Under the pieces are notes generated by a model. That model made no database searches. It saw only the letters and a program-made list of their open reading frames with translations, and was not told where the DNA came from. Below, piece after piece: positions 33,939 through 43,434 of a DNA stretch of 64,000 bases (position 1 is its first letter; every line of letters begins with the position of its first letter). This DNA comes from Pseudomonas putida. Lineage in GTDB: Bacteria; Pseudomonadota; Gammaproteobacteria; Pseudomonadales; Pseudomonadaceae. The stretch covers positions 3,348,001 through 3,412,000 of the forward strand of contig NZ_CP066306.1 in NCBI RefSeq assembly GCF_016406145.1, given 5' to 3'. The translations under genes were made by a program, and so were the position numbers.

Positions 33939-34778
33939 ATGACTGCTACGCACCCGCCCACGGATCACAGCGCCTGGATCGGCCGCACGGAAGAGGCCGT
34001 CGATGAGCTCAGCCGCAACCTGATCAAACGTATCGCCGCCACCTTCGGCGAAGCCGCCCCCGCCGTGGGTCAGCCCCTGCCGCCGCTGTGGATGTGGTGC
34101 TTTTTCCAGGAGCCGGTGGCCGAATCGCAACTGGGCAGCGATGGTCACCCGGCGCGCGGCGGCTTCCTGCCGCCCGCCGACAATCGCAACCGCATGTGGG
34201 CCGGGGGGCGCGTCGAATTCTTTACCCCGCTCAAGGTCGGCGCCGAGGCCCATCGCCTGTCGACCATCGTGCATATCGAAGAGAAGCACGGCCGCACGGG
34301 CGCCTTGCTGTTCGTCACGGTGCGCCACGAGTACTCACAGCAGGGCGAACTGTGCGTACGTGAAGAGCAGGATATCGTCTACCGCGAACCGAACCCGCCC
34401 AAACTGAGCAGCGCCGCGCCAACCGCCCCAGGCGACTGGAGCGAGGCCGTCACGCCCTCCCCGACTCTGCTGTTCCGTTACTCCGCCGTCACCTTCAACG
34501 GCCACCGCATCCACTATGACCACCCCTATGTCACCAGCGCCGAAGGCTACGCCGGCCTGGTCGTGCACGGCCCGTTGATTGCCACCCTCACCCTGCGCGC
34601 CTTCCTGCGCGCCAACCCTGGCAAGCGCCTGCGCCAATTCGCCTATCGCGGCGTACGCCCACTGACCGTGCCCACGCCATTCGAAGTGGCCGGGCGCATT
34701 GGCGCACCGGGCCAGGCGCAACTGTGGGCCGGCAATGCCGACGGCGTGGCGCAGAGCGCCGACGTGATTTTCGACTGA
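33939..34778 (+). CDS. ich: Itaconyl-CoA hydratase (MaoC-like)
   Basis: This 279-aa protein has a double hot-dog architecture: an N-terminal FAS1-like/MaoC-N domain and a C-terminal hydratase domain with the catalytic motif FNGHRIHYDHPYVTSAEGY then LVVHGP. It would convert itaconyl-CoA to (S)-citramalyl-CoA. Gene order (LysR | hydratase, acyl-CoA dehydrogenase, MmgE/PrpD, CoA-transferase, citramalyl-CoA lyase, TRAP) matches the P. aeruginosa PA0877-PA0886 itaconate locus except that PA0880 is missing. ATG 33939 is preferred (AGAGG nine bases before); 33933 and 33921 are alternatives. Mesaconyl-CoA hydratases are close relatives. Confidence 0.85.
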   Translation: MTATHPPTDHSAWIGRTEEAVDELSRNLIKRIAATFGEAAPAVGQPLPPLWMWCFFQEPVAESQLGSDGHPARGGFLPPADNRNRMWAGGRVEFFTPLKVGAEAHRLSTIVHIEEKHGRTGALLFVTVRHEYSQQGELCVREEQDIVYREPNPPKLSSAAPTAPGDWSEAVTPSPTLLFRYSAVTFNGHRIHYDHPYVTSAEGYAGLVVHGPLIATLTLRAFLRANPGKRLRQFAYRGVRPLTVPTPFEVAGRIGAPGQAQLWAGNADGVAQSADVIFD

Positions 34779-34799
34779 GAACTGGACAGGGAACCCCGC

Positions 34800-35963
34800 A
34801 TGCATACGTACGACAGTGATGACCTCAATGCCATCCGCGAAGGCGTGCGCGCCTTGTGCGCCGAATTCGATGCCAGCTACTGGCGCAAAATCGATGAAGA
34901 AAAAGGCTTCCCTGAAGCCTTTGTAAAAGCCATGACCGACGCCGGGTGGCTGTCGGCGATGATTCCGGAGCAGTACGGCGGATCGGGCCTGGGCCTGGCC
35001 GAAGCCTCGGTGATCCTCGAAGAAGTTAATGCCTGCGGTGGCAACTCCGGCACGGTGCATGGGCAGATGTACAACATGTTCACCCTGCTGCGCCATGGCA
35101 GCGAGGAACAGAAGCGCCACTACCTGCCCAAACTGGCCAGTGGCGAGCTGCGCCTGCAGTCGATGGGCGTGACCGAGCCCACCACCGGTACCGACACCAC
35201 CAAGATCAAGACCACTGCGGTGCGCCAAGGCGACAAGTACGTGATCAACGGGCAAAAAGTGTGGATCTCGCGGGTCCAGCATTCCGACCTGATGATCCTG
35301 CTGGCCCGCACCACGCCTTTGCCTGAGGTGAAGAAAAAGTCCGAGGGCATGTCGATCTTCCTGGTCGACCTGCGCGACGCCATTGGCAATGGGCTGACCG
35401 TGCAGCCGATCGCCAACATGGTCAACCACGAGACCAACGAGCTGTTCTTCGACAACCTGGAACTGCCGGCCAGCAGCCTGATCGGCGAAGAAGGCAAAGG
35501 CTTCAGGTACATCCTCGACGGCCTCAACGCCGAACGTACCTTGATTGCCGCCGAGTGCATCGGTGACGGCCGCTGGTTCGTCGAAAAAGCCAGCGCCTAT
35601 GCCCGTGACCGCGTGGTGTTCGGCCGGCCAATCGGGCAGAACCAGGGCGTGCAGTTCCCTATCGCCGAAGCGCACATCGAAATCGAAGCCGCCGACCTGA
35701 TGCGCTGGCGCGCCTGCGCCGAATACGACAGCGGGCAGAATGCCGGGGCCAGCGCCAACATGGCCAAGTACCTGGCGGCGAAGGCCTCGTGGGAAGCCGC
35801 CAATGCGTGCCTGCAAACCCATGGCGGCTTCGGCTTCGCCTGCGAATACGACGTCGAGCGCAAGTTCCGCGAGACCCGCCTGTACCAGGTGGCGCCGATT
35901 TCCACCAACCTGATCCTGTCCTACGTGGCCGAGCACCTGCTCGAACTGCCGCGCAGCTTCTGA
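34800..35963 (+). CDS. Acyl-CoA dehydrogenase of the itaconate cluster
   Basis: This 387-aa flavoprotein has the acyl-CoA dehydrogenase motifs MGVTEPTTGTDTTKIKT (FAD/substrate region), INGQKVWISR, FFDNLELPASSLIG and the C-terminal QTHGGFGFACEYDVERKFRETRL. The catalytic base is expected in the last third. It corresponds to PA0879 in P. aeruginosa. The exact role is unclear; it may act on methylsuccinyl-CoA or another itaconate-related thioester (inference). It starts 21 bases after the hydratase stop. Confidence 0.85.
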   Translation: MHTYDSDDLNAIREGVRALCAEFDASYWRKIDEEKGFPEAFVKAMTDAGWLSAMIPEQYGGSGLGLAEASVILEEVNACGGNSGTVHGQMYNMFTLLRHGSEEQKRHYLPKLASGELRLQSMGVTEPTTGTDTTKIKTTAVRQGDKYVINGQKVWISRVQHSDLMILLARTTPLPEVKKKSEGMSIFLVDLRDAIGNGLTVQPIANMVNHETNELFFDNLELPASSLIGEEGKGFRYILDGLNAERTLIAAECIGDGRWFVEKASAYARDRVVFGRPIGQNQGVQFPIAEAHIEIEAADLMRWRACAEYDSGQNAGASANMAKYLAAKASWEAANACLQTHGGFGFACEYDVERKFRETRLYQVAPISTNLILSYVAEHLLELPRSF

Positions 35964-35973
35964 GGGCCTGAGC

Positions 35974-37323
35974 ATGCAACATACCCACGCCCTGGCCGGC
36001 TTTCTCGCCGACCTGCGCTACACGCACCTGCCCGGCCACGTGCTGGACCGCACCGAAGACCTGTTCCTGGACTGGCTTGGCTCGGCCCTCGCCAGCCAAG
36101 GCGCGCACCCGATCCCGCTGTTCGAGCGCTATGCCGAACGCATGGGGCCTGCGCAGGGCAACGCGCGGGTATTGACCAGCGGGCGTACCTCGTCCCCCTA
36201 CTTTGCCGCCCTGGTCAATGGTGCTGCCTCGCACCTGGTCGAGCAGGACGACCTGCACAACAGCTCGGTGCTGCACCCGGCGACCGTGGTGTTTTCTGCC
36301 GTACTGGCGGCGGCGCAGGACCTTGGCAAGTCTGGCCAGGACCTGTTGCTGGCCGCAGTCGCCGGCTATGAAGCCGGCATCCGTATCGGTGAATTCCTCG
36401 GTCGCTCGCATTACCGCATCTTCCATACCACCGCCACCGTCGGCACCCTGGCCGCAGCAGTCGGGGTGGGCAAACTGCTGGGCTTCAACCAGACGCAGTT
36501 CATCAACCTGCTCGGCAGCGCCGGCACCCAGGCCGCCGGGCTCTGGGAGTTCCTGCGCGACGCCGCCGACTCCAAACAGTTACATACCGCCAAGGCCGCC
36601 GCCGACGGTCTGCTGGCCGCCTATCTCACCGCCGATGGCCTGAGCGGTGCACGCAATATCCTCGAAGGCGAACAGGGCATGGCCGCCGGCATGTCCAGCG
36701 ATGCCGACCCGGCGCGCCTGAGCGACCGCCTGGGCACGCGCTGGGCGCTGGTGGAAACCTCGTTCAAGTACCACGCTTCGTGTCGCCATACCCCCCCCGC
36801 CGCCGATGCCTTGCTGCTGTTGATGCAGCGCGAAGGCCTGGGCCATGAACAGATCGCCAGGGTCGTCACCCGCGTGCATCAGGGCGCAATCGATGTGCTT
36901 GGCCGCGTCACCACACCTGCCACCGTGCACCAGGCCAAGTTCTCCATGGGTACCGTACTCGGCCTGATTGCGGTGCATGGCAGCGCGCAACTCATCGACT
37001 TCCGTGACTTGGCGCTGACCGACCCACAGGTCGCGCACTTTCGCGAGCACGTCGAGATGCAACTGGACGCCGAAGTGGACGCCGCCTACCCCAAGCGCTG
37101 GCTGGGCCGCGTGGACGTCACCTGCACCGACAGCCGCAGCTTCAGCGCCGCCATCGACGAACCCAAAGGTGACCCCGGCAACACCCTGTCGCGCCCGGAG
37201 CTTGCGGCCAAGTTTCAGCGCCTGCTGGCGTATTCCGGCGCGCGCAGCCCGGCCCAGTGCCAGGCATTGATCGAGCGGGTCTGGCAACTGCGCGACGCCC
37301 GCTCGCTGGCTGATCTGCACTGA
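35974..37323 (+). CDS. MmgE/PrpD family protein of the itaconate cluster
   Basis: This 449-aa protein is of the 2-methylcitrate dehydratase/cis-aconitate decarboxylase-like fold. Family segments include GAASHLVEQDDLHNSSVLHP, FHTTATVGTLAAAVG, LGSAGTQAAGLWEF and YHASCRHTPPAADALLLL. Relatives dehydrate 2-methylcitrate or decarboxylate cis-aconitate to itaconate. In this locus (PA0881-like) it may process citramalate or methylated tricarboxylates, but the reaction is not known. It lies 10 bases after the dehydrogenase and 18 bases before ict. Confidence 0.85.
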   Translation: MQHTHALAGFLADLRYTHLPGHVLDRTEDLFLDWLGSALASQGAHPIPLFERYAERMGPAQGNARVLTSGRTSSPYFAALVNGAASHLVEQDDLHNSSVLHPATVVFSAVLAAAQDLGKSGQDLLLAAVAGYEAGIRIGEFLGRSHYRIFHTTATVGTLAAAVGVGKLLGFNQTQFINLLGSAGTQAAGLWEFLRDAADSKQLHTAKAAADGLLAAYLTADGLSGARNILEGEQGMAAGMSSDADPARLSDRLGTRWALVETSFKYHASCRHTPPAADALLLLMQREGLGHEQIARVVTRVHQGAIDVLGRVTTPATVHQAKFSMGTVLGLIAVHGSAQLIDFRDLALTDPQVAHFREHVEMQLDAEVDAAYPKRWLGRVDVTCTDSRSFSAAIDEPKGDPGNTLSRPELAAKFQRLLAYSGARSPAQCQALIERVWQLRDARSLADLH

Positions 37324-37341
37324 ACACCAACAGGTGACCCT

Positions 37342-38541
37342 ATGACTCAAACAACGCCACGCCCGCTGGACGGCATCACCGTGATCAGCCTGGAGCACGC
37401 TATCGCGGCCCCCTTCTGCACGCGCCAATTGGCCGACCTCGGCGCCCGCGTGATCAAGGTCGAGCGCCCTGGCAGCGGCGACTTCGCCCGCGGCTACGAT
37501 CAGCGTGTCGATGGCCTGGCCTCGCACTTCGTCTGGACCAACCGCTCCAAGGAAAGCCTCACCCTGGACCTCAAGCAGGACGCCGCCGACGGTATTCTCG
37601 AGGCCCTGCTGGCCAAGGCGGATGTGCTGGTGCAAAACCTCGCACCGGGAGCGGCAGCGCGCATGGGTTTGTCGTTCGACGCCCTGCACGCCCGCTTCCC
37701 ACGGCTTATCGTGTGCGATATCTCCGGGTATGGCGAAGGCGGCCCTTATGAAAAGAAAAAAGCCTATGACCTGCTGATCCAGAGCGAAGGCGGCTTTCTT
37801 TCGGTAACCGGTGGCCCTGGCGAAAACGACATGGCCAAGGCCGGCTGCTCGATCGCCGATATCGCCGCCGGCATGTACGCCTATACCGGCGTGCTCTCGG
37901 CGTTGCTGCTGCGTGACAAGACCGGCATCGGCAGCCGCATCGACGTGTCGATGCTGGAAAGCCTGGTGGAGTGGATGGGCTACCCGATGTACTACGCCTA
38001 CGACGGCGCGCCGCCTCCCCCGCGCGCTGGCGCTTCGCACTCCACCATTTACCCGTATGGGCCGTTCCCCACCGGTGGTGGCGGCACGATCATGCTTGGC
38101 CTTCAGAACGAACGGGAATGGGCCTTGTTCTGCGAAAAGGTGCTGCTTGACCCGGCGCTGGCCACTGATGACCGCTTCAATGCCAACTTCAAGCGCTCGG
38201 ATAACCGTGAGGTGCTGCGGCAGATCATCATCGATGGCTTCGCCAGCCTGTCGCTGGACGAGGTAGTGGCACGCCTTGAAGATGCGCAAATCGCTAACGC
38301 GCGGGTAAACGACATGCACGGGGTGTGGCAACACCCGCAGTTGCAGGCCCGCGGCTGCTGGCGTGAAGTGGACAGCCCGGTCGGCAAGCTGCCCTCGCTG
38401 CTGCCACCAGGGCGCAACGCGGCCTTTGCCCCACGCATGGACGCCGTGCCGGCGCTTGGCCAACACACCCAGGGTATCCTCGGCGAGCTGGGCTTCAGCC
38501 CGGCAGAGCAGGCCAGCCTGGCCGCGGGTGGTGTGGTATGA
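37342..38541 (+). CDS. ict: Itaconate CoA-transferase (class III CoA-transferase)
   Basis: This 399-aa family III CoA-transferase (CaiB/Frc type) shows the N-terminal LDGITVISLEHAIAAPFCTRQLADLGARVIKVERPG and the catalytic Asp173 in GCSIADIAAG. It would transfer CoA from succinyl-CoA to itaconate, the first step of itaconate degradation. It corresponds to PA0882. The last four bases overlap the lyase gene, suggesting coupled expression. Assignment to itaconate comes from synteny; formyl- or succinyl-CoA:dicarboxylate transferases are alternatives. Confidence 0.87.
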   Translation: MTQTTPRPLDGITVISLEHAIAAPFCTRQLADLGARVIKVERPGSGDFARGYDQRVDGLASHFVWTNRSKESLTLDLKQDAADGILEALLAKADVLVQNLAPGAAARMGLSFDALHARFPRLIVCDISGYGEGGPYEKKKAYDLLIQSEGGFLSVTGGPGENDMAKAGCSIADIAAGMYAYTGVLSALLLRDKTGIGSRIDVSMLESLVEWMGYPMYYAYDGAPPPPRAGASHSTIYPYGPFPTGGGGTIMLGLQNEREWALFCEKVLLDPALATDDRFNANFKRSDNREVLRQIIIDGFASLSLDEVVARLEDAQIANARVNDMHGVWQHPQLQARGCWREVDSPVGKLPSLLPPGRNAAFAPRMDAVPALGQHTQGILGELGFSPAEQASLAAGGVV

Positions 38542-39356
38542 ACAGCGTCCGCTCTGCACTGTTCGTACCCGGCAGCCGGCCTGAGCGTTTCGCCAAGGCG
38601 CTGGCAGCGGGGGCCGATGCCGTCATCGTCGATTTCGAGGATGCCGTGGAGGAACCTCTCAAGCGCCAGGCCCGGGACAACCTGGGGGCTTTCCTGCAGG
38701 CCACGCCACTGGCGTCGGTGTGGGTCCGTGTGAACGCGCCGCAGCACGCCGAGCATGCTGCAGACCTGGCTTTCTGCGCGCAGCAGCCTGGTATCGCCGG
38801 CGTGCTGCTGCCCAAGGTGGAAAACGCCGCCCAAGTGGCCGTTGCCCGGCACATCGGCAAACCGGTCTGGCCCATCATCGAAAGCGCCAAAGGCCTGCTG
38901 GCGCTCGAGCAGATCGCCCATGCCGAGGGGGTCGAGCGGTTGTCGTTCGGCAGCCTCGACTTGGCGCTGGACCTTCATCTGAACACCGACAGCGATGCTG
39001 CCCGGCAGTTTCTTGACCAGGCGCGCATGGCCGTGCAGCTACACTCGCGGGGTGCCGACCTGCTGCCGCCGCTCGATGGCGTGTTTCCTGCCATTGGCGA
39101 CACCGAAGGTTTGCACCAGGCGGTACGGCATGCCTGCGACTTGGGGTATGGCGGGGCGTTGTGCATTCACCCCAGGCAAGTGCCGGTGATTCACGCGGCA
39201 CTCGCGCCCGACGCCGAAGCGCTGGCCTGGGCCCGACGGGTGCTGGCGGCGAGCGCCGCAGCTAACGGGGCCGGTGCGTTTCAGCTGGACGGGCAAATGG
39301 TGGATGCGCCGGTGGTGTTGCGGGCGCGACGGTTGTTGGCACAGGCGTCCGGTTGA
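38538..39356 (+). CDS. ccl: (S)-citramalyl-CoA lyase (CitE-like)
   Basis: This 272-aa HpcH/HpaI-CitE family aldolase has RSALFVPGSRPERFAKAL, the metal-binding VIVDFEDAVEEP, a conserved VRVNAP, PKVENAAQV and FGSLDLALDL. It would cleave (S)-citramalyl-CoA into acetyl-CoA and pyruvate, the final step of itaconate breakdown. Its start overlaps the ict stop by four bases, and it corresponds to PA0883. A terminator is not visible after the gene; the dctP promoter region begins within 10 bases. Confidence 0.87.
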   Translation: MNSVRSALFVPGSRPERFAKALAAGADAVIVDFEDAVEEPLKRQARDNLGAFLQATPLASVWVRVNAPQHAEHAADLAFCAQQPGIAGVLLPKVENAAQVAVARHIGKPVWPIIESAKGLLALEQIAHAEGVERLSFGSLDLALDLHLNTDSDAARQFLDQARMAVQLHSRGADLLPPLDGVFPAIGDTEGLHQAVRHACDLGYGGALCIHPRQVPVIHAALAPDAEALAWARRVLAASAAANGAGAFQLDGQMVDAPVVLRARRLLAQASG

Positions 39357-39364
39357 ACTGAGCC

Positions 39365-40475
<1,111 letters not shown>

Positions 40476-40494
40476 CAGCCGCACGCCCTGCCCC

Positions 40495-40516
40495 GGCCAC
40501 CTGCGCACAGGTGGCC
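40495..40516 (+). other. Intercistronic hairpin between dctP and dctQ
   Basis: GGCCACCTG (40495-40503) and CAGGTGGCC (40508-40516) form a perfect 9-bp stem with a CGCA loop and no T-run. Such hairpins after binding-protein genes stabilise the upstream mRNA or partially stop transcription. Confidence 0.65.
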
Positions 40517-40543
40517 AGCCCTCTCTCTGTCTGGAGAATTCCT

Positions 40544-41176
40544 ATGCAATCGCTCAGGCGTGTCTGGGAGCACTTCGAGGAGGGCATGATCGCCTTTCTC
40601 CTGGCGGCCATGACCTTGGTGACCTTCGTCTACGTAGCACTGAACAACCTCTATACCGTGTTCTACACGCTCAGTGACCACTGGGCTTTTGCCAGTGACC
40701 TGCTGCTGGGCATCGGCGACCACCTGATGGGTTACGCCCAGGAAATGACCTGGAGCATCGCCCTGACCAAGGCGCTATTCGGTTGGCTGATCTTTTTCGG
40801 GATCTCCTATGGCGTGCGCACCGCTGGCCACTTGGGTGTCGACGTACTGGTGCGGCGCACCCGCAAGCCAGTGCAACGGGTACTGGCGATGATCGCCTGT
40901 GCCTGTTGCCTGGCGTATGCCGGGCTGTTCCTGGTGGCGAGCATCAAATGGGTAAGCGCTGTGCTTGTGGCCGGCATCGGCGCCGAAGACCTGGACCGCT
41001 ATGGCATCAAGGTCGGCCATATCGCGCTGATCGTGCCCTTCGGTTTCGCCTTGGTCATTGTCCGCTACCTGGAGATCCTCTATCGCCTGTTCACCCATCG
41101 CCAGTATGGCCTGGGCCTGGCCGACGAGGCTGCAGAGGCGAGCAAGCTGGCCAACCCGGGTGAGGAGCATCACTGA
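40544..41176 (+). CDS. dctQ: TRAP transporter small permease DctQ
   Basis: This 210-aa protein has four hydrophobic helices (EGMIAFLLAAMTLVTFVYVAL, LTKALFGWLIFFGISYGV, RVLAMIACACCLAYAGLFLV, HIALIVPFGFALVIVRYLEIL). It contains the family motif GVRTAGHLGVDVLV. It forms the membrane complex with DctM; transport is driven by a Na+ gradient. I chose the ATG at 40544 from CTGGAG upstream and the homologous N-terminus. Its stop overlaps the dctM ATG. Confidence 0.86.
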   Translation: MQSLRRVWEHFEEGMIAFLLAAMTLVTFVYVALNNLYTVFYTLSDHWAFASDLLLGIGDHLMGYAQEMTWSIALTKALFGWLIFFGISYGVRTAGHLGVDVLVRRTRKPVQRVLAMIACACCLAYAGLFLVASIKWVSAVLVAGIGAEDLDRYGIKVGHIALIVPFGFALVIVRYLEILYRLFTHRQYGLGLADEAAEASKLANPGEEHH

Positions 41177-42459
41177 TGACGGTTATCTGCCTGTTCCTGT
41201 TGTTGTTCGTGTTCATGTTCCTGGGAGTGCCGATCGCGATTTCGCTGGGCTTGTCGGGCGCACTTTCAATCCTGATGTTCAGCCAGGACTCTCTCAGCTC
41301 GCTGGCGATCAAGCTGTTCGAGACCTCCGACAGTTACACCTTCCTGGCCATCCCGTTCTTCCTGCTGTCGGGCGCGTTCATGACCACCGGTGGCGTGGCC
41401 CAGCGGCTGATCGACTTCGCCAACGCCTGCGTCGGGCACATCCGTGGCGGCCTGGCCATTGCCGCAGTGCTGGCATGCATGCTGTTCGCGGCGTTGTCGG
41501 GCTCGTCGCCGGCCACGGTCGCGGCGGTGGGTTCGATTGCCGTTGCCGGCATGGTGCGCTCCGGTTATCCCCGCGAGTTCGGCGCGGGGATCATCTGCAA
41601 CGCCGGCACCCTGGGCATCCTGATTCCGCCATCGATCGTCATGGTGGTGTACTCGGCGGCGACCGAGACCTCGGTAGGCAAGCTGTTCATGGCCGGTGTG
41701 GTGCCAGGCATCCTGCTGGGCCTGGCGCTGATGGTAACGATCTATATCGTCGCCCGGATCAAGAAACTGCCCGCACAACCTCGTGCCAGTTTTGCCGAAT
41801 GGTTGAGCACCGCCAGGCGCGCGTTCTGGGGGCTGTTGCTGTTGGTGATCATCCTGGGCGGCATCTACAGCGGCATGTTCACCCCCACCGAGGCGGCCGC
41901 CGTGGCAGCGGTGTACTCAGCGTTCATCGCGCTGTTCGTGTACAAGGACATGCGCCTGCGCGACTGCCCGAAGGTATTGCTGGAGTCGGGCCGGCTGACC
42001 ATCATGCTGCTGTTCATCATCGCCAACGCCATGTTGTTCGCCCATGTGCTGACCACCGAGCAGATCCCCCAGCAGATCACCCAGTGGGTGCTGTCCGAGG
42101 GCCTGACGCCGATCGGTTTCCTGATCATGGTCAACGTGGTACTGCTGGTGGCGGGCAGCTTCATGGAGCCGTCGGCGATCATCCTGATTCTCGCGCCGAT
42201 CTTCTTCCCGATCGCCATGAAGCTTGGGATCGACCCGATTCATCTGGGGATCGTCATGGTGGTGAACATGGAGATCGGCCTGGTGCATCCACCGGTGGGG
42301 CTGAACCTGTTCGTGACTTCAGCGGTGACGGGCCTGACGCTGGGGCAGACGATTCGCGCCGCGCTGCCGTGGCTGTCGATCCTGCTGCTGTTCCTGGTGC
42401 TGGTGACTTACGTGCCGTTCATTTCGCTGGCACTGCCGCAGTGGTTGGGCATGCCGTAA
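41176..42459 (+). CDS. dctM: TRAP transporter large permease DctM
   Basis: This 427-aa protein has about eleven to twelve transmembrane segments and the DctM signatures FLAIPFFLLSGAFMTTGG, AALSGSSPATVAAVGSIAV, GILIPPSIVMVVYSAATETS and NMEIGLVHPPVGLNLFV. It is the substrate-translocating subunit, probably for itaconate or similar dicarboxylates (PA0886-like). It is the last gene of the dctPQM set and overlaps dctQ by one base. A hairpin follows at 42478-42495. Confidence 0.88.
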   Translation: MTVICLFLLLFVFMFLGVPIAISLGLSGALSILMFSQDSLSSLAIKLFETSDSYTFLAIPFFLLSGAFMTTGGVAQRLIDFANACVGHIRGGLAIAAVLACMLFAALSGSSPATVAAVGSIAVAGMVRSGYPREFGAGIICNAGTLGILIPPSIVMVVYSAATETSVGKLFMAGVVPGILLGLALMVTIYIVARIKKLPAQPRASFAEWLSTARRAFWGLLLLVIILGGIYSGMFTPTEAAAVAAVYSAFIALFVYKDMRLRDCPKVLLESGRLTIMLLFIIANAMLFAHVLTTEQIPQQITQWVLSEGLTPIGFLIMVNVVLLVAGSFMEPSAIILILAPIFFPIAMKLGIDPIHLGIVMVVNMEIGLVHPPVGLNLFVTSAVTGLTLGQTIRAALPWLSILLLFLVLVTYVPFISLALPQWLGMP

Positions 42460-42477
42460 TGCACTGATCTTCCGGGC

Positions 42478-42495
42478 CCCATCGCCAGCGATGGG
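42478..42495. terminator. Hairpin between convergent dctM and LysR genes
   Basis: CCCATCGC (42478-42485) pairs with GCGATGGG (42488-42495) across a 2-base loop, with no clear T-run. The position between convergent stops (42459 and 42509) suggests termination in both directions. Confidence 0.55.
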
Positions 42496-42508
42496 CTCAG
42501 TGCAGGCA

Positions 42509-43432
42509 TCAGATCCCTCCACCCTCCAGCACCTGCGACATTACCTTGGCCAATGCCGTGACCATCACATCCGCCGTCGGCCGGTGGACGATGACGATTT
42601 CGTAGCTGTCCACCTCAGGCAACCCGTGTTGCCTGCCAAGCACCCGATGCTCAGGGGTCGCCGCCCGTGGTGGCAACAGGCTGATGCCCATGCCGTCGGC
42701 CACCGCGGCCTGGATGCCACTGAGGCTGGAGCTGGTGAAACTGATGCGCCAGCGCCGGCCCATGCCTTCGATGGCGGTGATCATGTCATCGCGGTACAAG
42801 CCGCGTGGCGGAAAGGTCACCAGCGGGATCGGGTCGAGCTCGAAGGACGGCATGCGTGCGCTGTCGATCCACTGCAGACGCTCGGGCCAGCACGCCACGC
42901 CTTCGCGGCTGTTGCGTCGCTGCTTGAGCAACACCAGGTCAAGTTCGCCATTGTCATAGGCCTGGCTGAGGTCGCGGCACAGGCCGCTGGTGACCTCCAG
43001 CTTGACCTGCGGGTGCAGCCGGCTGAATGCCGACAGCGCGTTGGTGGTGCGCCCGCCGACGAAATCTTCGGGAACGCCCAAACGTACGGTGACGCCGACC
43101 ATGGCACCGGCCAAAGCCTCGAGCATCTGGTCGTTCAATGCCAGCATGTGCCGGGCGTAGCCGAGCAAGGTCTGGCCGGCGTCGGTCGGCAACACGTCAC
43201 GGTTCCCGCGCACCAGCAGGCGATGGCCGACCATATCCTCGAGCCGGCGGACTTTCTGACTGATGGTCGATTGCGTCGAATGCAGGCGTGCGGCAGCGGT
43301 GGTGAAGCTGCCGCAATCGGCCACGACGACGATGGCACGCAGCAGGTCGAGGTCGAACAGAGCCCTATTCGATTTAACGCTGATAGACATCCTGGTATTC
43401 AACATTTGAATGACAAGGTTGTCTTCTACCAT
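42509..43432 (-). CDS. LysR-type transcription regulator
   Basis: This 307-aa LysR protein has the helix-turn-helix DLDLLRAIVVVADCGSFTTAAARLHSTQSTISQKVRRLE near residues 25-63. The effector domain starts around residue 100. It begins two bases after the gamma-glutamyltransferase stop. Starts at 43432, 43405 and 43390 are all open, and none has a strong ribosome-binding site. Its target is unknown; linkage suggests the glutamyltransferase gene or a nearby purine gene. Confidence 0.8.
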   Translation of the reverse strand: MVEDNLVIQMLNTRMSISVKSNRALFDLDLLRAIVVVADCGSFTTAAARLHSTQSTISQKVRRLEDMVGHRLLVRGNRDVLPTDAGQTLLGYARHMLALNDQMLEALAGAMVGVTVRLGVPEDFVGGRTTNALSAFSRLHPQVKLEVTSGLCRDLSQAYDNGELDLVLLKQRRNSREGVACWPERLQWIDSARMPSFELDPIPLVTFPPRGLYRDDMITAIEGMGRRWRISFTSSSLSGIQAAVADGMGISLLPPRAATPEHRVLGRQHGLPEVDSYEIVIVHRPTADVMVTALAKVMSQVLEGGGI

Positions 43433-43434
43433 GG

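Noticed and set aside
36580..38559. Long open frame of about 660 codons on the minus strand
   Set aside because: It lies opposite the well-supported MmgE/PrpD and CoA-transferase genes, has low-complexity GC-driven composition and no recognisable domain.
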